Assembly: GCA_963795415.1 (NCBI GenBank)
Contig: CAWCHQ010000001.1
Location: 2,232,001 to 2,296,000 of the forward strand
Origin: CAVSUZ01 sp963795415
GTDB lineage: Bacteria > Pseudomonadota > Alphaproteobacteria > Acetobacterales > Acetobacteraceae
DNA length: 64,000 bases
Direction: 5' to 3'
Shown here: piece after piece, positions 17,717 through 26,947 of the stretch
Position numbering within the stretch: position 1 is the first letter of the stretch
Layout of the letters: each line of letters begins with the position of its first letter
Translations under genes and position numbers: made by a program
Notes under the pieces: generated by a model
What the model saw: only the letters and a program-made list of their open reading frames with translations
Database searches by the model: none
What the model was told of the DNA's origin: nothing

Positions 17717-18699
17717 TTTCGTTCGTTATCTCGCGCATTCTGCAGGCCATTCCGGTGTTGCTGGTCGTTGGCCTGGTTTCTTTCGCGATGTTTGCCTATG
17801 TGGGCGACCCGGTCACGACGATGCTCGGGCAGGATTACACCGAGGCGCAGCGCGTTGCGCTGGTGCATCAGCTTGGGCTCGATCAGCCGTTTTTCGTGCA
17901 ATACGGCAAGTATATCTGGGCGGCGCTGCACGGGAATTTCGGATTGAGCTACCGGCTGGCACAGCCGGTCTCTACGCTGATCGCCGAGCGCCTGCCCGCG
18001 ACCCTGGAGCTTGCTTTCACCGCTTCCGTGCTGGCGGTGATCATCGGCATTCCGATGGGCGTGTATGCCGGCATCTATCGCAATTCGCTGATTTCCCGGC
18101 TGTTCATGATCGTGAGTCTGGTGGGGGTTTCGCTGCCCACGTTCCTGATCGGCGTGCTGCTGATCCTGTGTTTTTCGGTCTGGCTGGGCTGGCTGCCGGC
18201 GTTCGGGCGCGGCACGGTGGTTCCTCTTGGCTGGTGGAGCACCGGGTTTCTGACCTGGAGCGGCATCAAGGCGCTGATCCTGCCGGCGATCACGCTGGGT
18301 CTGTTCCAGATGACGCTCATCATGCGCCTGGTGCGCGCCGAGATGCTGGAGGTGCTGCGCACCGATTACGTCAAGTTCGCCCGCGCGCGGGGCCTGCGCG
18401 AGCGCAGCATCAATTTCGGCCATGCGTTGAAGAACACGCTGGTGCCGGTGATCACCATCATCGGGCTGCAGCTTGGGATGATCATCGCGTTTTCGCTGGT
18501 CACCGAGACGGTATTCCAGTGGCCCGGCATGGGGCTGCTGTTCATTCAGTCGGTCGCGGTTGCCGACATACCGGTGATGTCGGCGTACCTGCTGCTGATG
18601 GGCGTGGTGTTCGTGCTGATCAACCTTGTGGTCGATCTGCTGTATTACGCGGTCGATCCGCGGCTGCGCGTCACGCGCGCGGTAATGGCGGGGCGATGA
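17713..18699 (+). CDS. Dipeptide/oligopeptide ABC transporter permease (DppB type)
   Basis: This 328-residue inner-membrane permease starts at ATG 17713, overlapping the previous stop. The N-terminus MISFVISRILQAIPVLLVV is typical of DppB/OppB. The cytoplasmic coupling loop RTDYVKFARARGLRERS is the DppB form of the EAA motif, and the last helices follow FQWPGMGLLF. It forms a heterodimer with the next gene product. Confidence 0.92.
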   Translation: MISFVISRILQAIPVLLVVGLVSFAMFAYVGDPVTTMLGQDYTEAQRVALVHQLGLDQPFFVQYGKYIWAALHGNFGLSYRLAQPVSTLIAERLPATLELAFTASVLAVIIGIPMGVYAGIYRNSLISRLFMIVSLVGVSLPTFLIGVLLILCFSVWLGWLPAFGRGTVVPLGWWSTGFLTWSGIKALILPAITLGLFQMTLIMRLVRAEMLEVLRTDYVKFARARGLRERSINFGHALKNTLVPVITIIGLQLGMIIAFSLVTETVFQWPGMGLLFIQSVAVADIPVMSAYLLLMGVVFVLINLVVDLLYYAVDPRLRVTRAVMAGR

Positions 18700-19626
18700 G
18701 CGGAGTTGTTGCCCCTGGGCGGTTGGCGCGGCTGCGTGACAGCGACCTGTTCTACAGCTTCACGCACTCACCGGTGGCGATGTTCGCCGCCGGGCTGGCG
18801 TTGATCTGCCTGGTTGGCGCCGCGTTTGCCCCCTGGCTGGCGCCGCACGATCCGTTCGATATCGCCACGCTATCCTTGCTCGATAGTTTCAAGCCGCCGA
18901 TATTTTTGGCCGACGGCACCTGGGCGAACGCACTGGGGACGGACGAGCAGGGGCGGGATGTGCTGTCGGCTATAATGTATGGGGCGAGGGTAAGTCTGGT
19001 TGTGGGCGCCTCGGCGGTGGTGTTCGCGATGCTGCTGGGGATCGCGATCGGCCTGGTTTCGGGGTTTGCTTCGGGGATTATCGATGCGCTGCTGATGCGC
19101 GCGGCGGATATTCAGCTGACGTTTCCGGCGATTCTGATGGCGCTGCTGGTGGATGGGGTGATCGGCGCGCTGGTGCCGAAATCGGTGCACGACCAGGTGC
19201 AGATTTACGTGATTGTGTTTGCCATTGGCATCAGCCGCTGGCCGCAGTTTGCGCGGACGGTGCGTGGATCGACGCTGGTGGAGCGGGGGAAGGATTATGT
19301 TGCCGCGGCACGGGTGATCGGCACGTCGCCCACGCGGATCATGACCACGCATATCCTGCCGAACGTGCTCGGGCCGGTGCTGGTGATCGGCACGCTGACG
19401 CTTGGTCTTGCCGGTACTGGACGAGGCGACGTTGTCGTTTCTGGGCGTAGGTTTGCCGGCGACGCAGCCATCGCTCGGGACGCTGATACGGATTGGTGAT
19501 GATTTTTTGTATTCGGGCCAGTGGTGGGTGACGGTGTTTCCGGGCGCTGCGCTGGTGCTGATGGTGCTGGCGCTCAATCTGCTGGGCGACTGGTTGCGCG
19601 ATGCGCTGAACCCGAGGCTGCGGTGA
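18696..19626 (+). CDS. Dipeptide/oligopeptide ABC transporter permease (DppC type; +1 frameshift)
   Basis: This DppC-like permease is about 309 residues after correction. It starts at ATG 18696, overlapping dppB by ATGA. The N-terminal part, the GTDEQGRDVLS motif and the coupling loop (KDYVAAARVIGTSPTRIM) are in one frame. The conserved DEATLSFLGVGLP segment lies in the next frame. Removing one G of CCGGTAC at 19413-19414 gives LGLAVLDEATLSFLG. The span is 3n+1. Apart from that base the gene is intact. Confidence 0.88.
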
Positions 19627-20642
19627 TCGAGGAACCCGCGCGGGCGCTGGATGGCCGGGTCAAGCCCGGCCATGCCGCGGTGGGCGGGGCCGCGCTGCTC
19701 AAGGTGCGCGATCTTGTGGTCGAGTTTCCCACGCGACGGGGGACATTGCGTGCGCTCGATCAGATTTCGTTTGAGATCGCACCGGGAGAGATCCTGGGCG
19801 TGGTGGGCGAGAGCGGTGCAGGAAAGTCGCTGACGGGCGCTGCGATCATTGGATTGCTGGAGCGGCCGGGCCGCATCGCCGGGGGAGAAATTCACCTTCA
19901 GGGCAAGCGGATCGACAATCTGCCGCCCGAGGCGATGCGGCACATCCGCGGCAAGCAGATCGGGGCGATCTTTCAGGACCCGCTGACGACGCTGAATCCG
20001 CTGTATTCCATCGGCAATCAGCTTGTTGAAACCATGCGGACGCATCTGGGTCTATCCGCTACTGATGCACGCCGGCGGGCGATCGGCTGGCTGGATGAGG
20101 TCGGCATTCCGGCTGCCGCCCGCCGCATCGATTCCTATCCGCACGAGTTTTCCGGCGGGATGCGCCAGCGCGTGGTGATCGCACTGGCGCTCTGCGCCGA
20201 GCCGCGTCTGGTGATCGCCGACGAGCCGACCACCGCGCTGGATGTATCGGTGCAGGCGCAGGTGATCGCATTGTTGAAGCGCCTGACGCAGGATCACGAC
20301 ACCGCGGTGATGCTGGTGACGCATGATATGGGGGTGATTGCGGAAACTGCGGACCGGGTCGCGGTGATGTATGCCGGCCGCATCGCCGAGATCGGGCCGG
20401 TGGCCGATGTGGTGCAGCGGCCCGCGCATCCCTACACGGACGGGCTGATGGGAAGCATTCCGCCGCTGAAGCAGCAAGTAGAGAGGCTTCGCCAGATCGA
20501 CGGGGCCATGCCGCGTCTGAACGCGATCCCACCCGGCTGCGCGTTCAATCTGCGCTGTCCGCGAGTGTTCGACCGGTGCCGCATCGAGCGCCCCGAACTT
20601 TTTCCGGCGGGTCCGACCCGGGCCGCGTGCTTTTTGTACTGA
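19623..20642 (+). CDS. Dipeptide/oligopeptide ABC transporter ATP-binding protein (DppD type)
   Basis: This 339-residue ATPase starts at GTG 19623, overlapping the dppC stop (GTGA). Walker A is GESGAGKSLT, the signature is FSGGMRQRVVIALAL, and Walker B is LVIADEPTTALD. The C-terminal oligopeptide-transport extension carries the cysteine cluster (CAFNLRCPRVFDRCRI), which in relatives can bind an iron-sulfur cluster. Confidence 0.92.
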   Translation: MIEEPARALDGRVKPGHAAVGGAALLKVRDLVVEFPTRRGTLRALDQISFEIAPGEILGVVGESGAGKSLTGAAIIGLLERPGRIAGGEIHLQGKRIDNLPPEAMRHIRGKQIGAIFQDPLTTLNPLYSIGNQLVETMRTHLGLSATDARRRAIGWLDEVGIPAAARRIDSYPHEFSGGMRQRVVIALALCAEPRLVIADEPTTALDVSVQAQVIALLKRLTQDHDTAVMLVTHDMGVIAETADRVAVMYAGRIAEIGPVADVVQRPAHPYTDGLMGSIPPLKQQVERLRQIDGAMPRLNAIPPGCAFNLRCPRVFDRCRIERPELFPAGPTRAACFLY

Positions 20643-21655
20643 TGGATACGATCGGGCATCCCGAGGCCGGCACGAGCGCACTGCTGAGCGCCGATAGGGT
20701 CTCCCGGTTTTTCGATGTCTCCCGCCCGGCGCTGCAGCGGCTGCTGTCGGGGGAGGGGCGTGTGTTGCTGCGGGCCGTGGATGATGTTTCGTTTGCGATC
20801 GCGCCCGGCACGACGCTGTCGCTGGTGGGGGAGTCCGGCTGCGGCAAGTCCACCGTCGCCCGCATGGCTGTCGGCCTGCTGGGGCCGAACCAGGGCAGCT
20901 TTCAGTTCGAGGGCCAGAAGCTGTCCGTGGCGCGCGCCGATCCGGCGGTGCGCCGGCGGATGAACATGATCTTCCAGGACCCCTATGCCTCGTTAAATCC
21001 GCGCTGGCGGGTGCGCGACATCGTCGCCGAGCCGCTGCGCGCGTTCCGCCTGACGCGATCGGGGGGGCAGGTCCGGGATCGTGTTGCGGAATTGCTGATG
21101 CAGGTCGGTCTTGCGCCCGCTGACGGCGAGAAATATCCGCACGAATTCTCGGGCGGGCAGCGGCAGCGTATTTCCATTGCCCGCGCCTTATCCAGCGAGC
21201 CGGATTTTCTGGTGTGCGACGAGCCGACCAGCGCGCTGGACGTTTCGGTTCAGGCGCAGATTTTGAATTTGATGCGCGAACTGCAGGGCCGCCTGGGTCT
21301 GACATATCTTTTCATCAGCCACAATCTGGCGGTGGTCCGACACATGTCGGAGCGGCTGGGCGTGATGTATCTTGGGCGCATCGTCGAGACCGGGCCTTCT
21401 GAAACGATCTTCCGCACGCCGCGACATCCGTATACTCGCCTGCTGCTGGAGGCGGTGCCGGATCTGGAGAAGGTGGGTCAGTCGCGCACGCCGGTGGGCG
21501 GTGAGGTTCCGAGCCCGATCGACCCGCCGCCGGGCTGCCCGTTCCACCCGCGGTGCCCGCTGGCCAACGCGCGCTGCCGGGAGGAGAAGCCCGCCCATCT
21601 GCGGTCTGACGGCGTGCTGGTTGCCTGCCACGCCGTGGAAGAGGGACGTGTGTGA
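20642..21655 (+). CDS. Dipeptide/oligopeptide ABC transporter ATP-binding protein (DppF/OppF type)
   Basis: This 337-residue second ATPase of the importer starts at ATG 20642, overlapping the previous stop by one base. Walker A is GESGCGKSTVARM, the signature FSGGQRQRISIARAL and Walker B FLVCDEPTSALD. The C-terminal cysteine cluster is CPFHPRCPLANARCRE. With DppB, DppC and DppD it makes a complete membrane unit, but no periplasmic binding protein is encoded in the operon. Confidence 0.92.
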   Translation: MDTIGHPEAGTSALLSADRVSRFFDVSRPALQRLLSGEGRVLLRAVDDVSFAIAPGTTLSLVGESGCGKSTVARMAVGLLGPNQGSFQFEGQKLSVARADPAVRRRMNMIFQDPYASLNPRWRVRDIVAEPLRAFRLTRSGGQVRDRVAELLMQVGLAPADGEKYPHEFSGGQRQRISIARALSSEPDFLVCDEPTSALDVSVQAQILNLMRELQGRLGLTYLFISHNLAVVRHMSERLGVMYLGRIVETGPSETIFRTPRHPYTRLLLEAVPDLEKVGQSRTPVGGEVPSPIDPPPGCPFHPRCPLANARCREEKPAHLRSDGVLVACHAVEEGRV

Positions 21656-21831
21656 GCGACGATCCGGGTGAGCCCTCGCGGCGGGGGGCGGTTGTAACGA
21701 TGGTGATAATTGCGGTCGCGATCATTGCTGCGATTTATGTGGTGAACCGGCTGCACCAGACATCGGCGATACAGGACTGCATCATGTCCGGCAGGACCAA
21801 CTGCGCGCCGATTGAGGCGCCGGCGCGGTGA
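21652..21831 (+). CDS. Small single-span membrane protein at the operon end
   Basis: This 59-residue gene starts at GTG 21652 inside the end of dppF (GTGA overlap), implying coupled translation. It has a charged N-terminus, one membrane helix (VVTMVIIAVAIIAAIYVV) and a short tail with two cysteines (QDCIMSGRTNCAPIE). I believe similar small proteins with a C-x-MSGRxNCAPI tail occur in other alphaproteobacteria, but cannot verify it. Function is unknown; perhaps it is a subunit or assembly partner of the transporter. Confidence 0.6.
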   Translation: MSDDPGEPSRRGAVVTMVIIAVAIIAAIYVVNRLHQTSAIQDCIMSGRTNCAPIEAPAR

Positions 21832-22157
21832 GGCGGACGTGGCGGCGGTTGCGGGCTGCGGGATGAGAGCGCGAAAAGCTGCCCTCCTCGGCGTTGGTTA
21901 AGGCCCGAGCCAGCGCGCCCGCCTGCCTGATTGGGCTTAGCTCACAGAGTTGTGATAGCGAAGCACATGAGGGTCGGCTCCTTCCGCCCCGGCAGACGAT
22001 GCTGGCGCGCAATGCCGCAGCCAGATGGCGTATATCTCCACAAGGTCCGTCAGCGGGCTTTGTCGACGTGGCGCTGGCGGGTCGTGCCTTATATTGTATG
22101 TTGAGGTCTTAACGTTGATCCGGCGCTCGCCGGTTTTGAAAGGGCGCATACAGGGCC
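21832..22157. other. Intergenic leader of the FHA-ABC gene
   Basis: I see no gene. The last 100 bases contain AT-richer DNA (CCTTATATTGTATG at about 22085-22100) that could hold a promoter for the gene at 22158, but no convincing -35/-10 pair is visible. Confidence 0.35.
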
Positions 22158-24177
22158 ATGATCCTATTACCAGATCAGGATCGCGTCGTTACCCCGCCCG
22201 ACCGCACGCCGCTCGAACATGGCTTAACAGTCGGCCGTCAGGCGCTGCCCGGGCAGCTCGTGCTGGATCATCCCAATGTTTCGCGCTGTCATGTGGCATT
22301 TGATATATCTGGTGCAACCGTCTGTACTGCGCGATCTTGGTGGCACCAACGGAACGTATGTGAACGGCGAATTGGTACACGGCTCCTGCAGATTGGCCGC
22401 CGGGGACCGCATTGACATCGGCCCTTTCGGATTGACCTTCGATGGCACCGCACTGACAAAGGTCAGGCGCAGCGGCAATGTCGAACTGCTGGTACAGGAC
22501 GTCAGTTACAATGTGCCGGGCAGGAAGGCTGGCGCGCCGCAACGCATACTGAACTCAGCCAGCCTGCACATCCGCCCCTCTGAGTTCGTTTGCATCATCG
22601 GTAGTAATGGTGTGGGCAAATCCACGCTGATTAACATCATGGCCGGTCGAATGCTGCCAAGCGAGGGAGCCGTACTGCTCAATGGTGTAGATCTGCACGC
22701 CAATTTCGAGGCGCTTAAGCAAAACATCGCCTTCGTGCCGCAGCAGGATGTGCTGCATGAGTCACTCACGCTGCGACAGGCGCTAAACTACGCAGCGCGC
22801 CTTCGCCTGCCCCCGGATACCACAACTGCGCAGCGTCGTGCCGCAGTGAACGATGCCGCACGTAGCGTCGATCTGCTGGACCGGCTCGACCAGCGCGTCG
22901 GCGCTCTCAGCGGCGGGCAGAAAAAGTGCGCCAGCCTGGCCAGCGAAATCCTCAGCCGTCCCAGCCTGTTGTTCCTCGACGAAGTGACCAGCGGGCTGGA
23001 CGAGAGCACTGACTGGGACATCATGCGGCTGCTGAGGCGCCAGGCGGATGAGGGGATGACCATCGTTGTGGTTACCCACACATTGGCGAATGTGGGGGAG
23101 TTCTGCGACAAGGTCATCTGCATGGGCCGTGGCGGGCTGCTAACCTTTGTTGACGAGCCGCGCGAGGTGCTCGACTTCTTCGCGGTACGACGTTTGGGTG
23201 CCGTGTTCGACCGCATGGACGAGCTTGGCGCCGAGTGCTGGCGTGCCAGATTCGAGGCGACCGCCGGCGCGATTGCCAACCTTCCGCCTGCCGAGGCACC
23301 GTGTCTCGACCGGCAGCAGCCAGACCGGCGGCGCTATCGTGAGCCCGGGCTGATCATCGCACTCGCCACGTCGCGGCGCATCGCCCGCCAGACCGGCATT
23401 CTTCTGGATCGGAACGCCAGGCTGTTATTGGCAGATCGTCGCACGCTGATCATGGCAGCGGTCCAGAGCCTGCTGATCGGTGGACTGATCGGCTACGCTT
23501 TCGGCACATTCGGAGAAGGACAGGAACGCGTCAGCGCGGAGAACGCGTTGCTGCTGCTGCTCGGGCTCAGTGCGATCTGGCTCGGTTGCAACGCGGCGTC
23601 AAAAGAGATCGTCGGGGAGTTGGCGATCTACCGACGCGAACGCGACGGCAATTTATCCACCGCGGCTTTCATCGGCGCAAAATGCTTTGTGTCCGGCATG
23701 TTCACCGTGTTGCAGCTTGCCGTTGTCTATTCGCTTGTGGCCACACTGGCAGAGAGCATCCCGGGTAACCGGTTAGAGCAATTCGCGCTGCTGACGATTG
23801 GCGCGATGGCGGGCACAGCGATCGGCCTGCTCATCTCGGCGGTGGCCAATACCCGTGACCAGGCGACCACGATCGTTCCGCTGGCCTTAGTGCCGCAGTT
23901 GCTCCTGGCCGGGGTGCTGGTGCCGAAGCTGCCAGATTTCGCTGCACATCTGGCCAAGGTGGCAGTCACCGGATACTGGCTTACAGAGGCGATGAAATCT
24001 GTGTTCATCGCCGTCTCGGGACCGATCCGGGTGATCAACCCTGGTACTGGTGTGCTGATGAACATGGCCGCGGAACCGGCCGGCCGCGGAGCTGCGATCA
24101 TCGTCGCGCACGCACTGGCATTTTTACTGATAGCGTATTTTGTAACGTTACTGCGGCATCGGCCGCGATCGCGGTAA
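22158..24177 (+). CDS. FHA domain-ABC transporter (ABCG-like half transporter; +1 frameshift)
   Basis: About 672 residues after correction. Residues about 15-95 form an FHA phosphothreonine-binding domain (TVGRQALPGQLVLDHPNVSR, then DLGGTNGTYVNG). An ATPase follows (Walker A GSNGVGKSTL, signature LSGGQKK, Walker B LLFLDEVTSGLD), and the C-terminal 300 residues are an ABC-2/ABCG-type membrane domain with about six helices. The FHA domain is split between two frames, joined by removing one base of TCTGTAC at 22322-22326. The order ATPase-membrane domain is that of ABCG exporters. The FHA domain suggests control by Ser/Thr kinases; no kinase is nearby. Confidence 0.85.
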
Positions 24178-24278
24178 CTGAGCAGATGCCCATTTATGTC
24201 CGCTCTCGAGGAACGAACCGCCTCGGCTGAGCGTCCGGCATGGGCGCGGCGCGGACTGTCAGCGGCTGCTGTAATGGT

Positions 24279-24800
24279 TCACCCCAAGGCCAGCATCACC
24301 GCGCCGCCGAGCAGCAACAGCACCAGCGGATGCGGTTCGGTTAAGGCAAAAACCAGAGTAGAGGCGACGGTCACGGCATACGCGATCCAGGTATGCTCGG
24401 TGCCGCGGATCAGCGCCAATCCGCTCGCGATCGTCAGCCCCACCGCCACGGGCGCCAGCGCCTGCTCCACCAGCAATCGCCAGGGCGCGTTGCCGGCGCG
24501 CCGCCAGCTTCGCGCGGCGACATAGGCAAGGGCGGATGAGGGTCCGAACATCGCGAGCAGCGCCACGGTGGCGCCCGCGGCTCCGGCTGCCCGCTGCCCG
24601 ACCAGCAGCACGATCAGCGACCCGGGGCCGGGAGCGGCGCGGGAAATCGCGAATGCATCGAGGAATTGCGGCGCGGTCATCCAGTGATGCACATCGACCG
24701 TGGCGCGCTGCATGTCAGGGATGACGCCGGCGCCGCCGCCCACCGCCAGCATCGACAGCAGCGAGAACAGTGCGGCGATCTGCAGCAACGTTCCGATCAT
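24279..24800 (-). CDS. chrA: Chromate transporter family half-protein, second gene
   Basis: This 173-residue membrane protein is of the short-chain CHR family. It starts at ATG 24800, overlapping the stop of the first half (ATGA). The N-terminal motif VGGGAGVIPDMQR and the following segment around PGPGSLIVLLVG match the C-terminal half of full-length ChrA. Two short CHR proteins encoded in tandem act together as a heterodimeric anion (chromate/sulfate-type) transporter. The symbol follows the family; chromate export is not proven. Confidence 0.82.
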   Translation of the reverse strand: MIGTLLQIAALFSLLSMLAVGGGAGVIPDMQRATVDVHHWMTAPQFLDAFAISRAAPGPGSLIVLLVGQRAAGAAGATVALLAMFGPSSALAYVAARSWRRAGNAPWRLLVEQALAPVAVGLTIASGLALIRGTEHTWIAYAVTVASTLVFALTEPHPLVLLLLGGAVMLALG

Positions 24801-25381
24801 GCTGTCCGCCGCCGCAAGCAGGTGAGCACCAGGCTGGCGGGAACCAGCACGACCAGAGCCGAGAGCAGCGGGACGCCGAGGATGCCGACGGATATTGCGG
24901 TAACGCCGGCAACGATAATCCCCTGCGCGCCGCGCAGGCTGCGCTTGCCCAGGCGATAGCCGGTTGCCAGGTTCAGCCCGATCGCGACCGCGCCCATTCC
25001 GCCGAGGACGCGGGCCACTGCTGCGCCATAGGGCCCGGCCTGCAGGGTCAGATAGATCGCGCCGACAACGACGTAGAAGGCCACGGGCACGACCATCAAC
25101 CCAATGACCGCCACGACAGCACCGGGGATACCGCGCAGCTCCGAGCCGATGAACACCGCCAGGTTGACGTTGTTTGCACCGGGAACGATCTGGCACAGGC
25201 CGTAAGCGGTCAGGAACTGCGTGTCGTCCATCCAGTGGCGGCGCTGCACCGCTTCACGCCTGATCCACGCCACCAGTCCGCCGCCGAAGCTCATTGCCCC
25301 GATGCTGAGAAAGCCGAGGAAGAGCAGGCTCAGGCGGGTGCGCGGCGCCTCATGCCGCGATCCGGCGGTCGCGGGGATCAA
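24797..25381 (-). CDS. chrA: Chromate transporter family half-protein, first gene
   Basis: This 194-residue partner of the pair corresponds to the N-terminal half of ChrA: FLSIGAMSFGGGLVAWIRRE followed by GLCQIVPGANNVNLAVFIG. No ATG is available. The best start is TTG 25381, whose bases overlap the stop of the upstream SDR gene (TTGA), which would explain translation by coupling. A frame further upstream is read-through of the SDR gene. Confidence 0.82.
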   Translation of the reverse strand: MIPATAGSRHEAPRTRLSLLFLGFLSIGAMSFGGGLVAWIRREAVQRRHWMDDTQFLTAYGLCQIVPGANNVNLAVFIGSELRGIPGAVVAVIGLMVVPVAFYVVVGAIYLTLQAGPYGAAVARVLGGMGAVAIGLNLATGYRLGKRSLRGAQGIIVAGVTAISVGILGVPLLSALVVLVPASLVLTCLRRRTA

Positions 25382-26160
25382 TCGTCCTTCCGTGTCACGG
25401 TGCCGATCGTCGTGCCGCCGTCGATCACCAGCGTATGGCCGGTGACGAAGCTGCCCGCCTTGGAGGCGAGAAACACGGCGGCGCCGGCAATTTCGTCGGG
25501 TTCTCCGATGCGTTGCAACGGCGTGTCCCGCGTGCGCTTGCGGTAGAGATCGGGATTCTCCCAAAGCGCGCGGGCAAAGTCGGTGCGGATGAGACCGGGG
25601 GCGATGGTGTTGGCGCGGATATTCTTCGGTCCCCACTCCACGCAGATATTGCGTGCGAGCTGCATGTCGGCAGCCTTGGAGATGGCATATAGTCCCAGCT
25701 GTCCCGATCCGCGCAGCCCGCCGATGGAGGAGATGATGATGACCGCTCCGCCGCCGCGCTGCGCCATCTGCGGCAGCACCATGTTGCACAGCCAGAAATT
25801 GCTGCGGACATTGGCGCCCATGATGCGTTCGTAGACCTCGTCCGAGGCGCCGGAGGCGGGCCCCATGTACGGATTGACCGCCGCGTTGCAGACCAGCACA
25901 TCGACGCCGCCCCAATGCGCGATGGTTTGGTCAACGAGGTTCTGCAACTCTTGTTTCCGGCCGATATGGCAGGGGATCACGATGGCCTCGCCGCCCTTGT
26001 CGCGAATGCCGCGCGCGACAGTTTCGCAGGCATCCTGCTTGCGCGAGGATACCACGATTTTCGCGCCATGTTCCGCCAGACGCTCGGCGATCGCGCGGCC
26101 AATGCCCTTGCTCGACCCGGTGACAACCGCGACCTTGTCCGTAAGGTCGAACAGCGACAT
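25378..26160 (-). CDS. Short-chain dehydrogenase/reductase
   Basis: This 260-residue NAD(P)H-dependent classical SDR starts at ATG 26160 with AAGGAG seven bases upstream. The cofactor motif is TGSSKGIGRAIA, the structural motif is CNAAVNP, the catalytic Ser is in IIISSIGG and the YxxxK motif is YAISKAA. The C-terminus IDGGTTIG is typical. It is the first gene of a unit with the chromate transporter pair. The substrate is not evident. Confidence 0.9.
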   Translation of the reverse strand: MSLFDLTDKVAVVTGSSKGIGRAIAERLAEHGAKIVVSSRKQDACETVARGIRDKGGEAIVIPCHIGRKQELQNLVDQTIAHWGGVDVLVCNAAVNPYMGPASGASDEVYERIMGANVRSNFWLCNMVLPQMAQRGGGAVIIISSIGGLRGSGQLGLYAISKAADMQLARNICVEWGPKNIRANTIAPGLIRTDFARALWENPDLYRKRTRDTPLQRIGEPDEIAGAAVFLASKAGSFVTGHTLVIDGGTTIGTVTRKDD

Positions 26161-26473
26161 GGCGGTGCTCCTTGCTGCGTGGCCGCGAGTATCAGCAGGA
26201 ATGCTCGCTGCTTGGCAAGGATCGACGGGCGGTAACGGCCGTGGGAGAGAAGGGGCCACGAAGGAGGGTGCTTTCCCGAGCCTGTGCTGAGCAATGGCAG
26301 ACGGTCAACCGTCAGGGGTCATCATTGCAAATGAAGCGATCGTGTATTCGAACGATCGCGTGTTCGAGATTGCTTCGGCCCCCGTGCTGGCCTCGCAATG
26401 ACAGCGCAAGGGCCGGGATTGTTTCGGCCACCAGCTCGCGGGGATGACAAGGGAGTGGCGGTGCTTCGCACGC
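26161..26473. other. Intergenic region with a dispersed repeat
   Basis: No gene is seen. At 26368-26404 lies a copy of a dispersed sequence (GAGATTGCTTCGG, then CCTCGCAATGACA) that recurs at 40267-40305 and in inverted orientation at 57295-57462. A short direct repetition of CGATCGTGTATTCGAA precedes it at about 26337. Confidence 0.5.
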
Positions 26474-26947
26474 CTACCCGGCCCCGAGCGGAGCGATACG
26501 CCGCCCCACACCCTTCGGCAGGGGGCCGGCGGGTTGCGCCTGTAATGCTGCCCGCAAGGCGGCCCGCCGGTCCTGCGGCCAGGGTGCGGTCCGGCGCGTG
26601 CGCATGTCCACATGCAGGCACATCAGTTCCTGCGCCGCCACGCGATGCCCGATGCCGGAATGGAACATCTCGTGGAACAGATGCACCCGCTTCGCGTCCG
26701 CACCCAGCAGAAGCGGCCGCACCGCAAGCCGTTCGCCCACCGTCGCCTCGTTTTCGTAGAGTGTGTGGGTTTCCACCACGAAGCAGGAATTGCCGGTGCG
26801 CGCGCGGTAGTCCGTTCCGATATCCAGCCTCTCGAATACTAAATCTGTCGCGCGATCGAAGACAACAACGTAATAGGCCAGATTCATATGGCCGTTCGAA
26901 TCGATCCACTCGGGACGGACGGTATCTTCATGCTGTGGGAACTGCAT
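26474..26947 (-). CDS. Acyl-CoA thioesterase (hot-dog fold, 4HBT family)
   Basis: This is a 157-residue single hot-dog-domain protein. The motif VRPEWIDSNGHMNLAYYVVVFDRATD is the 4-hydroxybenzoyl-CoA thioesterase-type active-site segment, with Asp16 and His20 near the N-terminus. The rest follows the beta-strand pattern of the fold, ending in a Pro/Arg-rich tail. It diverges from the MFS gene with essentially no space between starts. The acyl-CoA substrate is unknown. Confidence 0.85.
   Translation of the reverse strand: MQFPQHEDTVRPEWIDSNGHMNLAYYVVVFDRATDLVFERLDIGTDYRARTGNSCFVVETHTLYENEATVGERLAVRPLLLGADAKRVHLFHEMFHSGIGHRVAAQELMCLHVDMRTRRTAPWPQDRRAALRAALQAQPAGPLPKGVGRRIAPLGAG

Noticed and set aside
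26322..26909. Open frame overlapping the thioesterase on the same strand
   Set aside because: It is an out-of-frame shadow with a Gly/Arg-rich composition and no motif.
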